From the NCBI GenBank assembly GCA_963741755.1, contig CAVUJG010000007.1:186001-250000 (forward strand): a stretch of DNA of 64,000 nt, given 5' to 3'. Below the pieces are notes generated by a model. The model was given only the letters and a program-made list of their open reading frames with translations. It was not told the DNA's origin and did not search any database. Shown piece by piece: positions 43,999-52,026 of this stretch. Each line of letters opens with the position of its first letter. The stretch's first letter is position 1. Position numbers and translations under genes: made by a program. The DNA is from Sva-07 sp963741755. Its GTDB lineage: Bacteria > Actinomycetota > Acidimicrobiia > Acidimicrobiales > Ilumatobacteraceae.

Positions 43999-45201
43999 AT
44001 GTCGAGCGAGACACCGTCGCCGTACCAGACTCCGGCCGCTTCAGATGTGGCGCCGGAGACCCTGGCGATCACCGCGGGCCGGGCGGCGAGCGGATCGTCG
44101 CTCGCACCGGCGCTGTGGGCGTCGAGTACATGGGAGTCAGAGAGCCTCGACGACGCTCATCGCCGCGCCACCTCGTTGCGCCACGACGGCTTCTACTCGC
44201 GTTACTCGAACCCCACGGTCCGATCGTTCGAGCAGGCAATGTCCGAGCTGGAAGGCGCCGAGGAATCACTTGCGTTCGCGTCCGGGATGGGTGCGATCGC
44301 CTCAACGGTCTTCGCGCTCTGTTCGTCGGGCAGCCACATCGTCGCCCAGCGCCAGCTCTACGCCGGCACGCTCGCCTTTCTCCAGGGGCCGTGTCGCCGG
44401 ATGGGCATCGACGTGACCTACGTCGACGTTGCGACGCCAGGCGCGTTCACGGAAGCCGTCGAGCCCGGCCGCACGATGCTGGTGCTCGCCGAGACGCCGT
44501 CGAATCCACTGCTCGAGTTGGCCGACCTCGACGAACTCGGCGCGATCAGGGGCCCGTTCACGGTGGTCGACTCGACGTTCGCCACGCCGCTCGGCCAACA
44601 GCCGCTCGCCCACGGCGTCGACATCTCGCTGCACTCGGCCACCAAGGGGATCGCCGGCCACAACGACGCGACCCTCGGCGTGATCTCGGGCGACGCGGAC
44701 CTGCTCGGCGAGATCTGGGCCTATTCGGTGCTCCACGGGGCCACGCCGTCACCGTTCGATGCGTTGAACGCTCTCCGCGGCCTGCGAACGATTGGCGTGC
44801 GCACACGCCAGCAGAACGAGACGGCGCGCTCGTTGGCGATCACGTTGGCCGACCATCCCGAGGTCGTCGCCGTGCACTATCCCGGCCTGAGCGAGCATCC
44901 GCAGCACGCGCTCGCCACCAAGCAGCTCCGACAGTACGGCACGGTGTTGTCGTTCGAGGTCGCCGACCGTGACACGGCCTCGGCACTGCTCGGTCGGCTG
45001 CGCGTCGCTCGCGTCGCCACCTCGCTCGGCGGTCCCGAAACAATCGTGTGCCATCCATCGACGTCGACGCACGCGAGCCTGACCCCGGACGAGAAGCTCG
45101 CCGCCGGCGTCAGCGATGGCCTGTTGCGGGTGTCGATCGGGCTCGAAGACACCGGCGACATCGTCGCCGACTTCGAGCAGGCACTCGAAACGCCAGCCTG
45201 A
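43999..45201 (+). CDS. Cys/Met metabolism PLP enzyme (cystathionine synthase/lyase family)
   Basis: A 400-aa type I PLP enzyme. The Schiff-base Lys lies in DISLHSATKGIAGHNDATLG. Other family blocks are FYSRYSNPTVRSFEQAMSEL, SGMGAIASTVFALCSSG, LAETPSNPLLELADL and the C-terminal SLGGPETIVCHPSTSTHASL. The family includes cystathionine gamma-synthase, gamma-lyase and methionine gamma-lyase; the exact reaction cannot be told. Immediately upstream lies the ACGTACAC hairpin. It converges on the isomerase-fold gene. Confidence 0.92.
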   Translation: MSSETPSPYQTPAASDVAPETLAITAGRAASGSSLAPALWASSTWESESLDDAHRRATSLRHDGFYSRYSNPTVRSFEQAMSELEGAEESLAFASGMGAIASTVFALCSSGSHIVAQRQLYAGTLAFLQGPCRRMGIDVTYVDVATPGAFTEAVEPGRTMLVLAETPSNPLLELADLDELGAIRGPFTVVDSTFATPLGQQPLAHGVDISLHSATKGIAGHNDATLGVISGDADLLGEIWAYSVLHGATPSPFDALNALRGLRTIGVRTRQQNETARSLAITLADHPEVVAVHYPGLSEHPQHALATKQLRQYGTVLSFEVADRDTASALLGRLRVARVATSLGGPETIVCHPSTSTHASLTPDEKLAAGVSDGLLRVSIGLEDTGDIVADFEQALETPA

Positions 45202-45213
45202 GGTCGCCAACGG

Positions 45214-45894
45214 TCACTCGTCGATCGGCAGCGGCGACGGACCGAAGCTGAACCAGCGTCCGAGCACGGCGTCGATGTCGGCGTCGGAACCCGTCCAGTC
45301 GTAGTTGCGGACCTGTTCTCGACTGCGACGTCCGAGACGTGAACGGAACAGCTCGAACACCGTCACGCCGCACAAGCTGACAGCAGAAATGCTGCCGGGA
45401 TCGCCGCTGACGACCGTGCGGCCGTCGGCCAACTCGACGTCGAGTCGAACGTCGACGCCGCCGACCGACGCCAACGCGAACCCTGCGGTCTCGATGATCA
45501 CGCTCGATCGCTCCCCCGGCCGCCCGAGGGCTTGGCGGAGGTCGTGTTCGTGGCTGTGCAGGTCGAACGGCGGCCGCGTCTCGCCCATCGACTCGATCAC
45601 ATCAGCAAACCCGGACGCCTGCTCGCTCCAGCGATCGAGCAATTCGTCGACGCTGGCGTGCCGGTTGCGTTCGACCTGCGCTGCCGTCCAGGCCTCACCC
45701 GGCGCCCCTTCCATCCGCCCCGCGAACGCGTCGTCGGGGATACCGGACACGTGCGACAACACGTCTCGCGCCGTCCACTCCGGCGTGCAGGGAACGCGCG
45801 TGCGCCAGTCGTCGTCCGACATCGTCACTGCGAACTTGACGAACGAGGCGTGAGCGAGCCGATACAGCTCGGCGGCGCCGGGAGTTTCGGACAT
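45214..45894 (-). CDS. mycothiol-dependent maleylpyruvate isomerase fold protein
   Basis: A 226-aa DinB/MDMPI-fold protein. The N-terminal helix bundle has PCTPEWTARDVLSHVSG with the first metal-binding His, and FDLHSHEHDLRQALGRPGER carries the remaining ligands. The C-terminal SCP2-like domain includes SAVSLCGVTVFELFRSRLG and FSFGPSPLP. Such proteins use mycothiol and are hallmark actinobacterial proteins. The second ATG (45892-45894) was preferred because it gives a standard MSETPGAAELYRL start. Substrate unknown. Confidence 0.85.
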   Translation of the reverse strand: MSETPGAAELYRLAHASFVKFAVTMSDDDWRTRVPCTPEWTARDVLSHVSGIPDDAFAGRMEGAPGEAWTAAQVERNRHASVDELLDRWSEQASGFADVIESMGETRPPFDLHSHEHDLRQALGRPGERSSVIIETAGFALASVGGVDVRLDVELADGRTVVSGDPGSISAVSLCGVTVFELFRSRLGRRSREQVRNYDWTGSDADIDAVLGRWFSFGPSPLPIDE

Positions 45895-45947
45895 CTCGCG
45901 AGCCTGCCACACGTTTCACCGGAGCCCGGTTGCGCGACACTCTCGCG

Positions 45948-46226
45948 ATGGATTCCAGCACCGTCACGCGCCACGACGACCGTGGCCGCTACGAGCTCGA
46001 CGTCGACGACGAGGTGGTCGCGTTCGCCGAGTTCTCCGCCAGCGACGACACGATCACCATCCCCTACATCGAGACCGCACCGCAGCACCGCGGCAAGGGC
46101 TACTCGTCGATGTTGATGGACGGCGTGATCGACGACCTCCGTGCCCGCGACGTGCGGGTTCGGGCGACCTGTTCCGTCGCTCGTGCGCACCTCGCCGCCC
46201 ACGCGTCCGAACTGCTGGTGCACTGA
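45948..46226 (+). CDS. small GNAT-like acetyltransferase (YjdJ type)
   Basis: A 92-aa minimal GNAT fold of the YjdJ/Acetyltransf_CG type. It shows RHDDRGRYELDVDDEVVAFA, TITIPYIETAPQHRGKGYSS (acetyl-CoA loop QHRGKG) and a C-terminal helix LLVH. These very short proteins bind acetyl-CoA. The second in-frame ATG, 45948, matches the family N-terminus. It is followed one base later by the DUF2277 gene, indicating co-transcription. Confidence 0.85.
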   Translation: MDSSTVTRHDDRGRYELDVDDEVVAFAEFSASDDTITIPYIETAPQHRGKGYSSMLMDGVIDDLRARDVRVRATCSVARAHLAAHASELLVH

Positions 46227-46227
46227 G

Positions 46228-46476
46228 ATGTGCCGCAACATCACCACCCTTCGAGGCCTCGAACCGTCGGCGACACCGGAGGAGATCGAAGCCGGTGCCC
46301 GTCAGTACGTCCGCAAGATCAGCGGCGTGCAGCAGACCTCCGCCGCCACCGAGGAACCCTTCGAGCGAGCGGTGGCCGAGATCACCGCGATCACGACCCG
46401 CCTTCTCGCCGAACTCCCGCCCCGCAAGTCACCCCCGAAACAGGACCCACCCCTGCGCCGCATCGCCCGCCGCTGA
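46228..46476 (+). CDS. DUF2277 family protein
   Basis: An 82-aa protein beginning MCRNITTLRGLEPSATPEEI, the invariant start of DUF2277 proteins (MCRNI-LrnleP-aT-eEi). The middle GARQYVRKISGVQQTSAATE and FERAVAEITAITTRLL also fit. Function unknown; the family is small, soluble and widespread in actinobacteria and other bacteria. The C-terminus is a basic, proline-rich tail (PPRKSPPKQDPPLRRIARR). Confidence 0.9.
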   Translation: MCRNITTLRGLEPSATPEEIEAGARQYVRKISGVQQTSAATEEPFERAVAEITAITTRLLAELPPRKSPPKQDPPLRRIARR

Positions 46477-46523
46477 CCGCCAGTTGGGCCGCACCGAGTG
46501 TCGCTGGCCGGCGGCCCGGCGAG

Positions 46524-46681
46524 GGAAGCGCCAGCGACGAACCGGAGCGAGGCCGACCGAGCTTGACGTTCACCAGCCTGCTGTGAGGCCTCGCAAACAG
46601 GAACGGAAGCGCCAGCGACGAACCGGAGCGAGGCCGACCGAGCTTGACGTTCAACGGCCTGCCGTGAGGCCTCGCACTCAG
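46524..46681. repeat. 81-bp direct tandem repeat, two copies
   Basis: Copies 46524-46604 and 46605-46681 share GGAAGCGCCAGCGACGAACC, GGAGCGAGGCCGACCGAGCT, TGACGTTCA and TGAGGCCTCGCA with few differences, at a period of 81 bases. They occupy the gap between DUF2277 and Nfu genes, and the second copy runs to the Nfu stop codon. Confidence 0.9.
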
Positions 46682-47322
46682 GAGTAGAACGGATTCTCGC
46701 CGGTGGAGTGGTCGGTGAGGTCGCGCACGCTCTGGACGCCTTCGATGGCGTCGACGAGCATGGTCTGGACACCGTCGAGCATCGTCTGCTTGCTCATCGA
46801 ACAGCCGTGGCAACCGCCGCCCATCGTGAGGTAGGCGGTGCCTTCACCGTCGTGGCCGACGTAGGTGACGAACCCGCCGTGGGCGGCGAGCGCCGGGTTG
46901 ACCTCGGTCGCGACCAGTGCGTCGATCTCGGCAGACAGTTCGTCGTCGGCGGTCAGCCCCTCGACCGAGGGTGCAAGCGGCCGGTTCGGGTTGCGGATCA
47001 CGAGACCCTGGGTGCTCGTGTAGTCGAGGGTGGCGCCGGTGAGCAGTGCGACGTCGTCGCCCGGGATGATCACCTTCATGCCGTCGTGGGTGCGCACCTC
47101 GTCGGTGAACGCCGCTGTCAGGTACTCCTCGAACGACAGGTCGTAGCGGAACTCCTGGCCGGGATCGGAGGCGATGGCGAGCCGAAGCCCCAGTTTGTCG
47201 CCGTCGACCTCGTCGTCTCGCAGCTCGCGCAGTTGCTCGAGCGCTTCGGGCGTCACCGTGATGATCGGTTCGCTGACGCTTGCTGCACCGGTCTCCGCGG
47301 TCATGGCTTCGAGGGGACTCAT
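46678..47322 (-). CDS. Nfu-type iron-sulfur scaffold, NfuA-like
   Basis: About 214 aa. The N-terminal part (IITVTPEALEQLRELRDDEV, then GLRLAIASDPGQEFRYDLSF) is an A-type-like domain lacking its cysteines. The C-terminal part is an Nfu domain with the cluster ligands in TMGGGCHGCSMSKQTMLDGV (CxxC). Such NfuA proteins hold a 4Fe-4S cluster between two monomers and pass it to target enzymes. The start is uncertain: ATG at 47320-47322 is chosen, ATG at 47302-47304 is equally possible; neither has a strong Shine-Dalgarno. Confidence 0.88.
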   Translation of the reverse strand: MSPLEAMTAETGAASVSEPIITVTPEALEQLRELRDDEVDGDKLGLRLAIASDPGQEFRYDLSFEEYLTAAFTDEVRTHDGMKVIIPGDDVALLTGATLDYTSTQGLVIRNPNRPLAPSVEGLTADDELSAEIDALVATEVNPALAAHGGFVTYVGHDGEGTAYLTMGGGCHGCSMSKQTMLDGVQTMLVDAIEGVQSVRDLTDHSTGENPFYS

Positions 47323-47413
47323 CTGGTCGAGGCTACCGGCGCCCTCTGTCCGGGGGAACGCTGAGCACTTGGCGCCTCGTTTACCCACGGCTCCGATCGC
47401 CTACTGTCACCAC

Positions 47414-48361
47414 GTGACCGACGGCAGCCGCAAGGCGATCTTTGCAGCGTTCTTCGCCAACCTCGGCATCGCCATCAGCAAGTTCATCGGCTTCCTGATC
47501 ACCGGGTCGGCGAGCCTGCTGGCCGAGACGATCCACTCCGCGGCCGACACCGGAAATCAGCTGCTGCTGTTCTTCGGCGGCCAGCGCGCGCGGAAGTCGG
47601 CCACACCTGAGCACCCGTTCGGTTACGGCCGCGAGCGCTACTTCTGGTCGTTCGCCGTCGCCCTGGTGCTGTTCTCGATGGGTGGCATGTTCGCCCTCTA
47701 CGAAGGCATCCAGAAGTTCCGCGATCCGCATGAGGTCGAGAATCTCGGCGTGGCCGTCGCCATCCTCGTGGTGGCCATCGGCCTGGAGTCGTTCTCGTTG
47801 CGCACCGCCGTCAAGGAGTCGAACCACGTCCGCCAACCCGGCACGAGCTGGTGGCGTTTCATCCGAGGGACGAAACAGCCCGAGTTGCCGGTCGTCCTGC
47901 TGGAAGACGTCGGTGCGCTCGTCGGTCTGTTCTTTGCGCTCGCCGGCGTGCTCACGGCGCACTTCACCGAGGATGCCCGCTGGGACGCAGTCGGCTCGAT
48001 CAGCATCGGCATCTTGCTGGTCGTCATCGCCATCGTGCTCGCCGTCGAGATGAAGAGCCTGCTGATCGGCGAATCGGCGTCGGCCGACGTCCGCGAGGCG
48101 ATCGTCACGGCAATCGAGTCGAGCGCGCACGTCGACCAGCTGATCCATCTTCGAACCGAGCACATCGGCCCGGACGAAATCCTGGTCGGCGCGAAAGTCG
48201 AGTACGCCTCGTCATTGTCGGCCGACGACCTCGTGGCAGCGATCAATGCGACCGAGGACTCGATTCGCGCCGCTGTGCCCGACGCAACCGTGATCTACCT
48301 CGAGCCCGATCTGCACCGCATCGACCATCCCGACCTGGTCACACCACCGGACGCTCACTGA
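47414..48361 (+). CDS. CDF-family cation transporter, ZnT9-like branch
   Basis: A 315-aa cation diffusion facilitator of a different branch from the gene at 4277. It has six membrane helices and the helix II site LLAETIHSAADTGNQ (His-x3-Asp). HPFGYGRERYFWSFAVALVL follows, the helix V region is VLLEDVGALVGLFFALAG, and a cytoplasmic domain with HIGPDEILVGAKVEYAS closes the protein. The GTG start (47414) follows CACCACGTGACCGACGG. Its stop overlaps the next gene start by one base (TGATG), so the CDF and EamA transporters are co-translated. Cation unknown. Confidence 0.9.
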   Translation: MTDGSRKAIFAAFFANLGIAISKFIGFLITGSASLLAETIHSAADTGNQLLLFFGGQRARKSATPEHPFGYGRERYFWSFAVALVLFSMGGMFALYEGIQKFRDPHEVENLGVAVAILVVAIGLESFSLRTAVKESNHVRQPGTSWWRFIRGTKQPELPVVLLEDVGALVGLFFALAGVLTAHFTEDARWDAVGSISIGILLVVIAIVLAVEMKSLLIGESASADVREAIVTAIESSAHVDQLIHLRTEHIGPDEILVGAKVEYASSLSADDLVAAINATEDSIRAAVPDATVIYLEPDLHRIDHPDLVTPPDAH

Positions 48362-49293
48362 TGGGCGAACGCCTCAGCGGACGCTCGCTGGGATTGCTCG
48401 CGATGACCGTGGCCGTCATCAGTTTCTCGTCGAGTTCATCGCTGATCAAATGGTCGGAGTCGACCGGGGCCGTGATCGCGTTCTGGCGCATGATCGGCGC
48501 GGTGATCGGCTGGTGGTTGGTGGTCGCGTTCACTCGGGTGCGCACAGGCCGCCCGGCGCCGACCGCGGCGACGTGGCGTCTGGCGCTCGCCCCGGGACTC
48601 GCGTTCGGCGCAAACATCGCCCTGTTCTTCACGGCGATCAACAGGACGAGCATCGCTCACGCCGAGTTCATCACAGCGCTCACGCCGCTCGTGCTGCTGC
48701 CGGCGGGCGCCTTCTTCTTCGCTGAACGACCGAACTGGCCCGCACTTCGCTGGGGGTTGATCTCGATCGTCGGGGTGTCGTTGGTGCTGTTCTTCGGCCC
48801 GGCACAGGGTGCGTCGTCGCTGTCAGGCGATCTGTTGATGATCGGCGTCATCTCGCTGTGGACCACGTACATGTTGACATCGAAGCGGGCCCGCGCCTCC
48901 GGTGTCGGCACGCTCGACTTCATGGCCTGCATGATGCCGATCGGGGTACTCACCGCCGGGCCGATCGCGGCGATCATCGCCGGATCGGGAATTTTCGACT
49001 TGACGGCCAAGGGCTGGCTCGTGGTGGTCATCCTCACGCTCCTCACCGGCATGCTCAGCCACGGTTGCATCGTGTTCGCCCAGCAGCATCTGCCGGTGGC
49101 GACGATCAGCATCATGCAAACCGCTCAGCCCGCGCTGGCAGTCTTCTTTGCGTTCCTCATCCTGGGCGAGGAGGTGCGGCCGCCGCAGGTGCTCGGCATG
49201 GTGCTGGTGATCGTCGGGCTCGCGTTGTTCACGCTCTCGAGCTCGCGCTCGGCAACAGTCTCGATGCCGGCGACACCGGTCGAAGCGATCTGA
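48361..49293 (+). CDS. EamA/DMT-superfamily transporter
   Basis: 310 aa with ten predicted helices arranged as two EamA repeats. The first repeat shows SLIKWSESTGAVIAFWRMIG and AINRTSIAHAEFITALTPLV; the second DLLMIGVISLWTTYMLTSKR and PVATISIMQTAQPALAVFFA, with ILGEEVRPPQVLGMVLVIVG. The family exports amino acids or metabolites. Translation is coupled to the CDF gene by a one-base stop/start overlap. Substrate unknown. Confidence 0.9.
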   Translation: MGERLSGRSLGLLAMTVAVISFSSSSSLIKWSESTGAVIAFWRMIGAVIGWWLVVAFTRVRTGRPAPTAATWRLALAPGLAFGANIALFFTAINRTSIAHAEFITALTPLVLLPAGAFFFAERPNWPALRWGLISIVGVSLVLFFGPAQGASSLSGDLLMIGVISLWTTYMLTSKRARASGVGTLDFMACMMPIGVLTAGPIAAIIAGSGIFDLTAKGWLVVVILTLLTGMLSHGCIVFAQQHLPVATISIMQTAQPALAVFFAFLILGEEVRPPQVLGMVLVIVGLALFTLSSSRSATVSMPATPVEAI

Positions 49294-49302
49294 TCGCGGT
49301 GG

Positions 49303-50289
49303 TCAGCCCGCGAGCAACGCGGCGAACTGGCGGCGCCACTCGACCGACAGCCGGTCGGCGCGCACGCTGACCGTGGCCGACTGATCGAGCGGCAGTACCC
49401 CACCAATTCGTTCGAGCATCACCTGGTCCTCGGCGCCGATGGCCCGGTCGAACGCGAGGAACTCGTCGGTCGACAGATCATGATCGTGATTCCGCCACGA
49501 CACGAACGTGAACAGCGACGTGACGTCGTCGACCGGCGTGGTGCACAACAGCAGCACGCGGTCGTGCCCCGTGCGAGGGCCGCTCTCGTAGTGCGTGTTC
49601 GAACGCACCACGAACGGGAGGTGAAACGCCGTCGACATGCGCTGGCGGACGTCGTTGCCGAGTTCGTCGTGGACGTCGACGGTGTACTGGTAGCCGGTGA
49701 AGTCGGCGTCGAGCGCTTCGACGTGCACGGCCGCGACGACCGGATCGGTATCGGGTCCGATCGTGCCGGCGTGCACGTAGGGGAAATGGGCGACGTCGCA
49801 GAAGTTGTCGACCATCCGGGTGGCCGACACGTGCCATGTCTCGATGCCGGCGGTCAGCCGACGGAACGACGGATCGCGATCCTGCGGGATCTCCGGCGGC
49901 TCGCCAGCAGGCATTCCGGGACACAGCCACACGAGGCCATAGCGCTCGCGCACCGCCGCGAGCGCCAGGTTCGCCGCCGAGGGAATCGGTGCGCCGTGTC
50001 CCGACGACGGCACCGCAACGCATGCACCGTCACCATCGAATGTCCATGCGTGGTACGGACACACGAGACATCCGTCAGCGACACGACCTTCTGACAGGGG
50101 TGCCTCGCGGTGCGGGCACCGGTCCGGTGCCGCTGCCACATCGCCGTTCGATCCACGCCAGAGGACGAACCGTTCACCGAGCAGCGTCACCCCGAGCGGA
50201 GCGTCGGACACATCGGTCGCATCGGCCACCACGTACCACTGGGTGCGCATCACCGGATTCGCACAGAACGAATCGGTGCGGTGCTCCAT
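49303..50289 (-). CDS. Rieske non-heme iron oxygenase, alpha-subunit type
   Basis: 328 aa. The N-terminal Rieske domain has the 2Fe-2S ligands in RCPHREAPLSEG (Cys-x-His) and LVCPYHAWTFDGDG (Cys-x2-His). The catalytic domain carries the 2-His-1-carboxylate site in MVDNFCDVAHFPYVHAGTIG. The layout fits vanillate demethylase/phenylpropionate dioxygenase-like oxygenases working with a separate reductase, which is not in the window. ATG at 50287-50289 was chosen; the longer reading would pass into the palindrome. Substrate unknown. Confidence 0.93.
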   Translation of the reverse strand: MEHRTDSFCANPVMRTQWYVVADATDVSDAPLGVTLLGERFVLWRGSNGDVAAAPDRCPHREAPLSEGRVADGCLVCPYHAWTFDGDGACVAVPSSGHGAPIPSAANLALAAVRERYGLVWLCPGMPAGEPPEIPQDRDPSFRRLTAGIETWHVSATRMVDNFCDVAHFPYVHAGTIGPDTDPVVAAVHVEALDADFTGYQYTVDVHDELGNDVRQRMSTAFHLPFVVRSNTHYESGPRTGHDRVLLLCTTPVDDVTSLFTFVSWRNHDHDLSTDEFLAFDRAIGAEDQVMLERIGGVLPLDQSATVSVRADRLSVEWRRQFAALLAG

Positions 50290-50333
50290 CCGGCGAGCGT
50301 ACCGACCTGGTCCGGCGCGACCGGATCTCGCCG

Positions 50334-50380
50334 TTCCCGTGAACAACTTCGCGCTCTGAGCGCACACTTGTTCACGAGAA
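50334..50380. repeat. palindrome, TCTCGTGAAC family, copy 4 (imperfect)
   Basis: The left arm starts TTCCCGTGAACAACTTCGCG and the right ends TTGTTCACGAGAA; arms of 23 bases pair with four mismatches around one T. It lies between divergent Rieske oxygenase and SurE genes. It appears to be a decayed relative of the perfect copies. Confidence 0.75.
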
Positions 50381-50460
50381 GGGTCGGCTGCGGACCTGAG
50401 GCGTCAATCGTTCATCTTCCGTTCAGTTGAATCTCGGATGACGCTGCGAGGATGGAACCC

Positions 50461-51300
50461 ATGCGCATCCTGGTGACGAACGACGACGGCATCGACTCGA
50501 TCGGACTCCACGTCCTGGCCCGAGCGATCTGCGACCTCGACGGCGACCACGAAGTCCACGTCGTGGCGCCCGATCAGGAGTTCTCCGGTGCGGGCGCGGC
50601 GCTGGGCGCGCTGCACCTGATCCAGCCGGAGGTGCGTCGGGCACACATCGACGACTGCCCGGCTACGGCGGTCTGGAAGGTCAGCGGTCCGCCGGCGCTG
50701 TGCGTGATGTTCGCCCGGCTGGGCGCATTCGGACCGCAGTTCGACCTCATCGTCAGCGGCATCAACCCCGGAGCGAACGTCGGGCGCGCCGTGTACCACT
50801 CGGGTACGGTCGGCGCCGCGCTGACCGGACGCAACGGCGGCATCTCCGGCATCGCCGTCAGCCAGGCGGTCACCGGGTTCGGCGTCGAGGGTCAGGGCTG
50901 GGACGAGTCGATCGCCACGCAGCACTGGGACAGTGCCGCCACCGTCGCCAAAGTGGTTGCTCAGGCGTTGGTCGACGACATGCCGGTCGATCCTGTCGTG
51001 GTCAACATCAACGTGCCCGACGTCCCCATCGAGGAGTTCGGAACGTGGCAGTTTGCCGAGGTCGGCACCGCTCCGCCACGGTCGATGGCCGACGCCAACC
51101 TGAAGCCGATCCCCGGCCATGAGGATGCGTTCACGGTCGAGATGGGCTGGGGTGACATGGTGCAACTGGCACCGGACACCGACGGCGGCATCATCGAACG
51201 CAACGAGGTCGCGATCACCTACCTGACCCGACTCGCCCATCACGACCGAGCGGACCTCGGCACCATCTCCAAATCGCTCGACGAACTCCTGTCATCCTGA
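50461..51300 (+). CDS. surE: 5'-nucleotidase SurE
   Basis: A 279-aa SurE-family nucleotidase/exopolyphosphatase dephosphorylating nucleoside monophosphates. The metal site starts MRILVTNDDGIDSIGLHVLA (paired Asp), followed by VVAPDQEFSGAG (Ser), VSGPPALCVMFA and the diagnostic IVSGINPGANVGRAVYHSGT with Asn. Stationary-phase survival is the classic role. ATG at 50461 matches the family start; the one at 50452 would add three residues. Confidence 0.93.
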   Translation: MRILVTNDDGIDSIGLHVLARAICDLDGDHEVHVVAPDQEFSGAGAALGALHLIQPEVRRAHIDDCPATAVWKVSGPPALCVMFARLGAFGPQFDLIVSGINPGANVGRAVYHSGTVGAALTGRNGGISGIAVSQAVTGFGVEGQGWDESIATQHWDSAATVAKVVAQALVDDMPVDPVVVNINVPDVPIEEFGTWQFAEVGTAPPRSMADANLKPIPGHEDAFTVEMGWGDMVQLAPDTDGGIIERNEVAITYLTRLAHHDRADLGTISKSLDELLSS

Positions 51301-51512
51301 GTTCGACAGAGAGCGGGGCGTAGCGCGTCCTTGGCCGCCGTTCCAGCCAGGGGGTCAACGTAGAGGCCGGGCCGCTCTGTACGTCTGATATGTACGTCCC
51401 TCGGCAAACAGGCCGGCAAGCTGCCCGATGTACTGATCGACGACATCGACGACGGTCTGCGAGCCGTCCTCGGCATCTGATCCAGTTGGTCCTCGTGGAC
51501 CTTGGCGTGGTC
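51301..51512. other. gap with a short reading-frame remnant
   Basis: No recognisable gene. A frame ending at 51480 reads GKQAGKLPDVLIDDIDDGLR followed by AVLGI and a stop. Its regular helical look resembles the tail of a small DNA-binding or antitoxin-type protein, but the upstream part is missing. It may be a remnant of a gene lost by deletion or frameshift. Confidence 0.25.
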
Positions 51513-51875
51513 TCAGTCGCTGTCGGGCAGCGGGCCGAAGAAACCGAGGACTCGCGTGACCTTGCCGTCACCATCCACTTCCGTCACATCGAACCCGGTC
51601 ACGACGATCCCTCCGTCTCGGCTGATCTGCCACGAGTAGCGGTGCAGACCATGGTGGCTGTCGACCCCACTCGTGCGCGAGTAGGTGGCGCCAGCAAGAC
51701 CCGCCTGAACGTTGTGAACATTTGCTTCGAACTCGTCAAGACCGTGCGTCACAACGCTCGGATCGATGAACTCGACACCTGGCGCCAGAGCCCGCTCCAG
51801 GTGGCTTCGGACCATCGAAGGGTCGGACTCATTCCAGGCTGCAAGCATGTGATCGAGTGAGTTGGGATACGTCAT
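51513..51875 (-). CDS. NTF2/SnoaL-like protein
   Basis: A 120-aa cone-shaped NTF2-fold protein. It has an N-terminal helix (DHMLAAWNESDPSMVRSHLE), the FIDPSVVTHGLDEFEANVHN segment and strands HHGLHRYSWQISRDGGIVVT, then GFDVTEVDGDGKVTRVLGFF. Such proteins may be polyketide cyclases, isomerases or only ligand binders; no catalytic pair is obvious. An unrelated NTF2-like gene occurs at 62413. Confidence 0.82.
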   Translation of the reverse strand: MTYPNSLDHMLAAWNESDPSMVRSHLERALAPGVEFIDPSVVTHGLDEFEANVHNVQAGLAGATYSRTSGVDSHHGLHRYSWQISRDGGIVVTGFDVTEVDGDGKVTRVLGFFGPLPDSD

Positions 51876-52026
51876 CGATGAACTCCTCCGTCAACCGAGC
51901 ATTGATACTCGCCGGCTCGACGCTACAGGTGGCGATCTGGGCCGACGAGACCGGCCGAATGAACCCCAGCCGGCCGGCGTTCATGGCTGCTGATGTCTCG
52001 CGGCACCTGTTTCAAGGTTCGGCCCG

